Below are positions 57,490-64,000 of a stretch of DNA of 64,000 nucleotides, piece by piece. Numbering within the stretch: position 1 is the stretch's first letter; each line of letters starts with the position of its first letter. Origin of the DNA: Muriicola soli (GTDB lineage: Bacteria > Bacteroidota > Bacteroidia > Flavobacteriales > Flavobacteriaceae); NCBI RefSeq assembly GCF_004139715.1, contig NZ_CP035544.1, positions 2,359,501 through 2,423,500 of the forward strand, in the 5' to 3' direction. The notes below the pieces were generated by a model that saw only the letters and a list, made by a program, of their open reading frames with translations, made no database searches and had not been told where the DNA came from. Both the position numbers and the translations under genes were made by a program.

Positions 57490-59019
57490 TTATCTTTCTA
57501 TCGCCCTTTCTTCTTCTTCTACTCCGTGTGTTAATCTCTTTAATGGTTTTAGCAGCAAAATCACCAGAATACCGAAGATGACACAGAAAATAGTGATCCC
57601 GGCAAATATGTTGAGCTCACCAGCTTCTGAGGCCGACTCACCTATGAGTCCGGCTACCTTATTCCCCAATCCGGTTGCGGCAAAGTACACTCCCATCATC
57701 AGGGCTCCATATCTCAGGGGAGCCAGTTTGGTGATAAAGGAAAGTGCCACAGGGGAAGCACATAATTCCCCCAGCGTATGAAACAAGTAAGCCAGCGCCA
57801 ACCAATAGAGGGCTGATTTTCCAAGTTCTTCGTATTGCATGGAAGCGAATACCATAAATACAAATCCCAGACCCATGATAATCACTCCATTGGCCATTTT
57901 AAACAAAGAAGAAGCCTCTTTACCCCTATGCTTCCACCACAGCCAGAAATTGGCTACAGGGACGGCAAATACCATAATGTAAAAGGGGTTGAAGAATTGA
58001 AAAGCAGCAGCAGGAATTTCATAGCCAAAGACAAACCTGTCTGTTCTGTTTTCGGCATATAGATTCATCAGGCCACCGGCCTGTTCAAATGCCCCCCAAA
58101 AGACGATCACGATAATAAATGATAGCAGTAAAACCAAATATCTGTCTTTCTCAACCTGAGACTTAAGATCCTGATAGATGGTCACCATCATCCCTACTAC
58201 AACTGAGAGGAAGATAAAAAATACGATATATGCCATCTTCTGATTACCGATGTAGAACCAGGCTGCAAGACTGGAAGTTGCAGCGAGTAAAACTGTAATA
58301 AGAAGTGTTTTTGTGGTTGTAAACTGTTGTTGAAAGATCTGTTTTATCGACACATCATCGCTATTGGCTTCCACCTTTTTGGGTTTATTTCCAACAGATA
58401 CCAGGTATTTCTGACCCGAGAGGTAAATTACCTGCCCCAGGACCATCCCAACGGCTGCCAGACCAAATCCGGCGTGCCACCCCCACTCATCTGCCACCCA
58501 GGCCACCAAAAGAGCAGCCAATGCGGCTCCTGTGTTAATTCCAATATAAAATATAGAAAAGCCTTTATCACGCCTCTCATCACCTTGCTGATACAAGCCC
58601 CCTACCAGGGTGGAAATATTGGGTTTTAGCATACCAACCCCCGAAATAATAAGGGCAAGACCTGTATAAAAAGCCCACATGACCTCAACAGAAAGTATCC
58701 CATGTCCGGCAACCAGCAAGAAGCCTCCTATCATCACGGCTTTCTTCTGCCCTATAATTTTATCGGCAATGATGCCTCCCGGAATGGAGGCCACATAAAC
58801 CAGCATGGTATACCATCCATAAAGGGACAGTGCCTCATTGCTCAGCCAGCCCAGACCGGGATTATCGCCCAAAGTCTCAGCGGTTAGGTAAAGCACTAAT
58901 ATTCCCCTCATCCCGTAATATGAAAATCGTTCCCACATTTCAGTCATAAACAGGATGTAGAGTCCGGCCGGGTGGCCAAATAACTCTCTTTCGTGTGCTG
59001 GTTTGTTTGTCATTGCCAT
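57490..59019 (-). CDS. POT-family proton-dependent peptide transporter
   Basis: A 509-residue POT transporter, related to its neighbour but not a recent duplicate. TEMWERFSYYGMR in helix one, GGIIADKIIGQ and FYIGINTGAALAAL match the family. It is shorter than the neighbour, with a smaller central loop. It starts 11 bases after the peptidase gene stop and ends 52 bases before the second POT gene. Having two copies may extend the peptide range. Confidence 0.93.
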   Translation of the reverse strand: MAMTNKPAHERELFGHPAGLYILFMTEMWERFSYYGMRGILVLYLTAETLGDNPGLGWLSNEALSLYGWYTMLVYVASIPGGIIADKIIGQKKAVMIGGFLLVAGHGILSVEVMWAFYTGLALIISGVGMLKPNISTLVGGLYQQGDERRDKGFSIFYIGINTGAALAALLVAWVADEWGWHAGFGLAAVGMVLGQVIYLSGQKYLVSVGNKPKKVEANSDDVSIKQIFQQQFTTTKTLLITVLLAATSSLAAWFYIGNQKMAYIVFFIFLSVVVGMMVTIYQDLKSQVEKDRYLVLLLSFIIVIVFWGAFEQAGGLMNLYAENRTDRFVFGYEIPAAAFQFFNPFYIMVFAVPVANFWLWWKHRGKEASSLFKMANGVIIMGLGFVFMVFASMQYEELGKSALYWLALAYLFHTLGELCASPVALSFITKLAPLRYGALMMGVYFAATGLGNKVAGLIGESASEAGELNIFAGITIFCVIFGILVILLLKPLKRLTHGVEEEERAIER

Positions 59020-59030
59020 ATCTTGGATTG

Positions 59031-61189
59031 TTAGAGTTTGTTTAGTATAAAATTGGTCATTTTGTTGTAGAGTTGTAGTCGGGTGTTCCCTCCTGAAATA
59101 CCATGCCTCTTATCGGGGTAAATGGCCCAATCAAAATCCTTATTCGCCTGCACCAGTTCTTCAACCATTCTCATGGTATTCTGAACATGAACATTGTCGT
59201 CCCCTGAACCGTGGATCAATAAATAGTCACCTTTGAGCATGGCAGGATAAGTAAGTGGGCTGTTATCATCATAGCCATTGGGATTGTCCTGAGGGGTACT
59301 CATATAGCGTTCGGTATACACCGTATCATAAAATCGCCAGCTGGTTACAGGAGCCACTGCAATAGCGAGTTCAAAAGTATCGTTGCCTTGCAAAATACAA
59401 TTAGACGACATAAATCCCCCATAGCTCCACCCCCAGATACCGGTTCGGTCTTCGTCTATCCAGGAATATTCACTGAGTATTTTCGCAGCTGAGATTTGAT
59501 CTTCTACTTCAAATTTGCCCAGTTCCCTGTATGTCATTTTCTTAAAATCCCTTCCTTTAAATCCGGTTCCGCGTCCATCGACGCAAGCAACTACAATTCC
59601 TTGCTGAGCCAGCATTTGATGCCAATAGTCATTATTTCCCCACCATCTATTTGCGACCTGTTGTGAACCCGGTCCACTATATTGAAATAAAAGAAGCGGG
59701 TATTTTTTATTTGGATCGAAGTCCAGAGGCTTTATCATCCACATATTAAGATCAAAACCATTAATCTCAAGGGTTGAAAATTCCTTGGGACTAATTTTGT
59801 AATCTTGAAGAAGAATTGACAGAGCAGAATTGTCGAGGATATCTTTGATTTTTTTTCCATCCGATGCCCGATGCAATGTATATCTATTGGGCACCTCAGT
59901 ATTTGAGAAAGAGTTTATAAAATAGGTGTAATTTGCACTGAAGGTCGCACTGTTAGTCCCCTCCATTTCGGTCAGCCTTTTTTTATTTCTCCCATTGATA
60001 CCGATTTTGTACACATCCCTGACAATAGATCCATTTTCGGTACTCCGGTAGAAAATCGACTTGCTACCGGGATCATATCCGTAATAATTAGTCACTTCCC
60101 AGGGACCTTCGGTGAGCTGTTTTTTTAAACTTCCGTCTGGGTTGTAAAGATAAATATGGTTGAAACCACTCTTTTCACTGGTCCAGATAAAACTATTGTC
60201 TTTCAGAAAGGTGAGGTTGTCTGTGATATCCACATAGGCTTTGTCCTTTTCTTCCAGTAAAAGGGAAACAGAAGCGTCAGCAGCATCTATCGAGTACATC
60301 TTCAGATCATTCTGCGCCCTGTTAAGGGTTTGCACACTCAACTCATCTGCCTGATTCTTCCATTGGATCCTGGGAATATAATAGGCATCCATAAGGTCGA
60401 CATCCACTCTGGAATCCTCCTCCAGTTTATACAAGTGAAGCGTCACTGTGGAGTTTTCCTCACCGGCTTTAGGGTATTTAAATCGGTATTGAGAAGGATA
60501 AAGATCCTCCCCGTATACATCCATAGAAAATTCGGGAACTGCTCTTTCATCGAAGCGTAAAAATGCCAATATTGTCCCGTCAGAATTCCAGTCGAACGCT
60601 CTTACAAATCCAAATTCCTCCTCGTAAACCCAGTCCGTAACCCCGTTAATAATTGCATTGTATTCGCCATCTGTCGTGATACGTTGGGTATCACCGGTAA
60701 GCAGATTAAAGACGTAAAGATCGTTGTCTAATACATAAGCTACCTTAGACCCATCCGGGGAAAGATGAGGGGACATAATTTTTTCGTCAGAAATTTTTAC
60801 TGTGGCTTCCTTCTCTTTGTCATAAACATAATAGATTCCCCTGCGGGAGCGTCGGTAGATTTTTTCTACCTCAGTGGCCAGTAAAATTTTAGACTCATCA
60901 TCGCTAAAGGTATATGAGCTAAATAAAGGCACTCCGGTTTCCTCAGAAGAGAGAATGGTAGTGGTTCGTTCAAGGGTCTCGTAAGCGAACTGTTCGATAC
61001 TGTTCACCATTCTGGCATCATCCATATTCAGAATAGTGAAGTGCTCCCCATCGTTCATCGACCGTAACTCCTGCAGGTCTTTGGTTGAGAATTTATCCCC
61101 CAGATCTCTTCAAGGGTAATATTTTTTTGTTGAGTGAATACTAGTGAAGTCGCTGAAAGAAAAATAAACAGCAGAAGGTATTTTTTCAT
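59031..61189 (-). CDS. S9 family peptidase, dipeptidyl-peptidase IV type, frame broken near N-terminus
   Basis: A secreted prolyl dipeptidyl peptidase of about 719 residues when restored. A signal peptide (MKKYLLLFIFLSATSLVFTQ) begins at 61189. An eight-bladed propeller region is followed by the alpha/beta-hydrolase domain with Ser in GWSYGG, Asp in GSGDDNVH and His in DKRHGI. As written the N-terminus is cut off. Adding one G (minus strand) to the five-base run at 61097-61101 gives EEIWGDKFSTKDLQEL and joins signal and body. It heads the peptidase-POT-POT gene group. Confidence 0.9.
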
Positions 61190-61350
61190 TCGACAGTCTT
61201 GTTCAGGTTCAAACCCTCAAGTTTACTAATATTTTCCCTAAAAAAATAACTTTCAGGGTGGCAATTGCTATTTACTCTCTTCCTTTTTGCCAAGCGAATT
61301 CCCATGGAATCTACCCCTTGGACCAGGATAAAGAGTATTGTCAATATCAC

Positions 61351-61358
61351 TATCTTTG
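61351..61358 (+). promoter_or_regulatory. Candidate -7 element for the HMG-CoA reductase operon
   Basis: TATCTTTG fully matches TAnnTTTG and lies 20 bases before the ATG at 61379. This placement supports 61379 as the true start rather than an in-frame codon at 61265. The -33 side is unclear. Confidence 0.5.
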
Positions 61359-61378
61359 ATAGCATATACGATTTTACG

Positions 61379-62697
61379 ATGCGCTTACCTATTGAAGGAT
61401 TTTCCAAGCTGTCTAAGGACGAAAAAATACGATGGATAGCAGAGCGATATACTCAGGATCCAGAGGCGAGTATTTCCCTGATTGAAACCTATTGGAATGA
61501 CGACAAGCAATTACAACAGTTGCATGATGAATTCATTGAAAATACACTCACCAATTACTACCTGCCATTGGGGATTGCGCCCAATTTTTTAATTGACGGA
61601 GAAACCTACGCCATCCCTATGGCCATAGAAGAAAGCTCAGTTGTAGCCGCTGCGAGCAAGGCAGCGAAATTCTGGTTTTCCAGAGGGGGCTTTAAAACTA
61701 CCGTTCTGGGGACTGAAAAAATAGGGCAGGTACATTTTATGTACCGGGGAGAAAAAGAATTGTTAGAGGAATTTTTTGCTAAAATAAAACCAAAATTATT
61801 TGAGGAAACCACGGCAATTACCAAGAATATGGTCGCCCGGGGGGAGGGATCAAGAATATAGAATTACGCGACAAAACGGGAGAGCTCAAAGATTATTACC
61901 AGTTGCATTGCACCTTCGACACCCTGGATGCGATGGGAGCGAACTTCATTAATTCCTGTTTGGAACAATTCGCAAAAACGCTTCGAAAGGAAGCCGGACA
62001 ATCTAAGATCCTGAGGAATGGGGAGGAATCCATTGAAGTGGTGATGAGTATCCTCTCTAATTACGTCCCCCAATGCCTGGTAAGAGCTGAGGTGAGCTGC
62101 CCAATTGAGGACCTCGGTGCCGATTCGGGTATCAGTGCTATAGATTTTGCTGAAAAGATGGTTAGAGCGGTTGCTATTGCCAATGTGGAACCTCACAGAG
62201 CCGTAACCCATAATAAAGGGATCATGAACGGGATCGATGCTGTTGTTCTGGCCACAGGAAACGACTTTAGAGCGGTTGAGGCGGGCATTCATGCATATGC
62301 CGCCAGACAGGGGTCGTACCAGAGCCTAACACAAGCCCGAATAGAAAACGGCAATTTTCATTTTTGGATTGAAATACCCCTTGCTCTGGGCACTGTGGGT
62401 GGACTAACCAGTTTGCACCCTCTTGTTAAACTCGCTCTCGAAATTTTACAGCACCCCAATGCCAAACAACTTATGGGTATAGTAGCCGTAGCCGGACTGG
62501 CCCAAAATTTTGCAGCAGTACAATCACTGGTCACCACAGGAATACAGCAGGGACATATGAAAATGCACCTTTTGAACATCCTCAACCAGCTTAAGGCCTC
62601 CGATATGGAGAAAAAGCAATTGGTTGAATATTTTAAAAAACACAGTGCTACGCATCATGCCGTAGTAGAAGCATTAGACCAACTCAGGGGATCTTAA
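61379..62697 (+). CDS. Hydroxymethylglutaryl-CoA reductase (class II), frame broken
   Basis: An HMG-CoA reductase of about 439 residues when restored, making mevalonate for isoprenoids. Catalytic residues lie in IEESSVVAAASKAA (Glu), HNKGIMNG (Lys), GNDFRAVEAG (Asp) and the C-terminal ATHHAVVEAL (His). As written, one frame ends at 61861 and a second begins within the next codons. Adding one G to the six-G run at 61839-61844 gives VARGGGIKNIELRDKTG and a continuous frame. The next gene, a GHMP kinase, follows by one base. Confidence 0.9.
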
Positions 62698-62698
62698 A

Positions 62699-63613
62699 AT
62701 GAAAGAGACATTCAGAAGCAATGGAAAACTACTGCTCACAGGAGAATACGCCGTTCTCGATGGAGCACTTGCCCTTGGATTACCAACCCTACTAGGACAG
62801 GAATTATCGATTGAGTCCTGGAGTGAAAAAGGACTTCATTGGAAAAGTATTGATGTGGATCAAAATGTCTGGTTTGAAACAACTTTTACAGAAGCGGAAT
62901 TAAAGCCGGACGCATCCTTTACCAGAGGGTCGGATATTCGCAACACCTTATGGACCCTACTCAGGGAAGCCGTGAGACTCAATCCCGAATTTTTGGAAAA
63001 AATAAAGTCATGCTCGGCTACATCCCGTCTTGAATTTTCGAGGAAGTGGGGTCTTGGCAGTTCCTCTACCCTGATCAACAACATTGCCCAATGGGCCGGG
63101 GTAGATGCCTTTACTTTGTTGTGGAATGGATTCTCAGGAAGTGGTTATGACATAGCTTGCGCTCAACATAACAAACCCCTGATCTACAAGCTTAAAAATA
63201 AGGTCCCGGAAATTGAACTTTTGGAATACGACCCCCCATTCAGGAAAAATTTGTTCTTTGTTCACCTCAACCGGAAGCAGAACAGCCGGGAGGCCATCTC
63301 ACATTACAGAAAAAATGTAGCTAACCAACAGGGGTTTTTAACGCAGATCTCCGAAATCACAAGGGCAGTCACTACTTGCAGTGAATTATCCGAATTTGAG
63401 ACCCTATTGCTGGAACACGAAGAACTCCTTTCCGATGCGCTTCAACTTCAAAGGATACAGGATCAATTGTTTCCCGATTTTAATGGTGTTGTAAAGAGCC
63501 TGGGAGCATGGGGCGGAGATTTCGTCCTGGCCACAGGGAACGAAAATATCCGATCGTATTTCAATAAGAAGGGATACCAGACCATCCTGGCCTACGATGA
63601 CCTTATTCCATAA
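62699..63613 (+). CDS. GYDIA-family GHMP kinase (mevalonate-pathway-like)
   Basis: A 304-residue GHMP-superfamily kinase. GKLLLTGEYAVLDGALAL opens the fold, the phosphate loop is WGLGSSSTLI, and the GSGYDIACAQ motif names the subgroup. It is probably a mevalonate-pathway kinase because it follows HMG-CoA reductase by one base, but which phosphorylation it catalyses is not known from the sequence. Shorter than classical mevalonate kinases. Confidence 0.87.
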   Translation: MKETFRSNGKLLLTGEYAVLDGALALGLPTLLGQELSIESWSEKGLHWKSIDVDQNVWFETTFTEAELKPDASFTRGSDIRNTLWTLLREAVRLNPEFLEKIKSCSATSRLEFSRKWGLGSSSTLINNIAQWAGVDAFTLLWNGFSGSGYDIACAQHNKPLIYKLKNKVPEIELLEYDPPFRKNLFFVHLNRKQNSREAISHYRKNVANQQGFLTQISEITRAVTTCSELSEFETLLLEHEELLSDALQLQRIQDQLFPDFNGVVKSLGAWGGDFVLATGNENIRSYFNKKGYQTILAYDDLIP

Positions 63614-63616
63614 AAA

Positions 63617-63646
63617 AAGCCCCGGAAATCCAGGGCTTCTTTTTTT
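63617..63646 (+). terminator. Intrinsic terminator after the GHMP kinase gene
   Basis: A 6-bp outer stem (AAGCCC 63617-63622 with GGGCTT 63633-63638) extended by an inner GG/CC pair and followed by a T-run on the plus strand; an A-run on the other side makes it usable from both strands between convergent genes. Confidence 0.78.
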
Positions 63647-63658
63647 ATTGTAAGTCGA

Positions 63659-64000
63659 TTAATAGAAAATAGATCGGTTATCTTCAATTTCTGCTTTCTC
63701 CTTTAAAGCCTCTACAAGGCTGTTAGCCACCCTAGCTGTATTGGAAGACTGAAGGTTATTGGCATAGGTAATATAATTGTCTAGTTCAGGAGCATCTTCC
63801 TTTTTGGTCACTTCAAACTTAAACACTCCTGACTCCCCTGAAATAAAGTTAGAGGTTTGTCCAACTTCCATAGAGAATGCCGTTCCCACTACTAATTGCT
63901 CTCTTCCCGCACCGGGAATTGTAGGCGTTTTAACGGTCAATGCTGATGCACTGGATACTGTGGTTTTGTATTCCGAAGCGATTTCCGCCATGGATTTACC
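63659..64000 (-). CDS. PpiD-like peptidylprolyl isomerase, C-terminal part
   Basis: The last 113 codons of a gene that runs off the right end of the window; the frame is open to base 64000. The peptide ends in VANSLVEALKEKAEIEDNRSIFY and includes FSMEVGQTSNFISGESGVFKFEVTKKED, typical of the C-terminus of PpiD/SurA-like folding factors in Flavobacteriaceae. It would act on proteins in the periplasm. The isomerase domain itself lies outside the window. Confidence 0.75.
   Translation of the reverse strand, partial: GKSMAEIASEYKTTVSSASALTVKTPTIPGAGREQLVVGTAFSMEVGQTSNFISGESGVFKFEVTKKEDAPELDNYITYANNLQSSNTARVANSLVEALKEKAEIEDNRSIFY

Noticed and set aside
61265-61378. N-terminal extension of HMG-CoA reductase
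   Set aside because: Family similarity begins at MRLPIEGF (61379), and a TATCTTTG -7 element lies inside the extension.

Overview
The window looks like chromosome from a marine Flavobacteriaceae bacterium (Bacteroidota). The evidence is a complete gldK-gldL-gldM-gldN set (gliding motility and type IX secretion), a class II HMG-CoA reductase next to a GYDIA-type GHMP kinase, TonB receptors of the Bacteroidota type, promoters of the form TAnnTTTG, and few Shine-Dalgarno sequences. Genus cannot be fixed by eye. Nearly all of it is densely packed housekeeping DNA. I saw no rRNA, tRNA, CRISPR array, insertion sequence, integrase or prophage, and no gene-free stretch longer than about 200 bases.

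Layout. 1-4.7 kb: end of a VanZ-like gene, a DinB-like protein, small unknown membrane proteins (one of only 55 residues behind two tandem hairpins) and a secreted GH2 glycosidase. 4.7-8.6 kb: acetate module (DUF4212 subunit, sodium:acetate symporter, acs). 8.7-14.7 kb: CPXCG protein and a TolC/RND/adaptor efflux operon. 14.8-19.3 kb: LRR protein, ABC-F ATPase, DUF983 protein, FAD oxidoreductase. 19.4-27.8 kb: gldN, gldM, gldL, gldK, an arginase-fold protein that has lost half its metal ligands, and topA. 27.9-35.9 kb: LVIVD lipoprotein; an operon of miaB, a sigma-54 activator, lptE, a TPR-like gene and secG; then groES-groEL behind a sigma-54-like promoter. 36-38.6 kb: HMA protein and TonB receptor. 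38.7-46.4 kb: GAF/fRMsr-like protein, purH, and the mreB-mreC-mreD-mrdA-rodA shape operon. 46.4-55.7 kb: nuclease, msrB-msrA, tail-specific protease, surE, a small membrane protein, lpxB, a NlpC/P60 lipoprotein, ComEC. 55.7-64 kb: two POT peptide transporters with a DPP-IV-like S9 peptidase, HMG-CoA reductase, GHMP kinase, and the end of a PpiD-like isomerase.

The strongest signal that gene calls miss is a series of frameshifts. Five genes (GH2 glycosidase, ABC-F ATPase, tail-specific protease, S9 peptidase, HMG-CoA reductase) are broken, and each is restored by adding single bases. Five of the six sites lie in G/C homopolymers that are one base short (4164-4168, 17416-17420, 49773-49776, 61097-61101, 61839-61844); the sixth is near 16887. 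Because some of these genes should be essential or important, systematic G/C-homopolymer undercalling in the assembly is more likely than real pseudogenes or phase variation. I therefore give the restored gene extents.

I found no convincing undescribed multi-gene system. The best candidates for follow-up are the tandem hairpins before the 55-residue membrane protein, the degenerate arginase-like protein beside the gld genes, the putative sigma-54 control of groESL, and the paired inverted repeats over the NlpC/P60 promoter.
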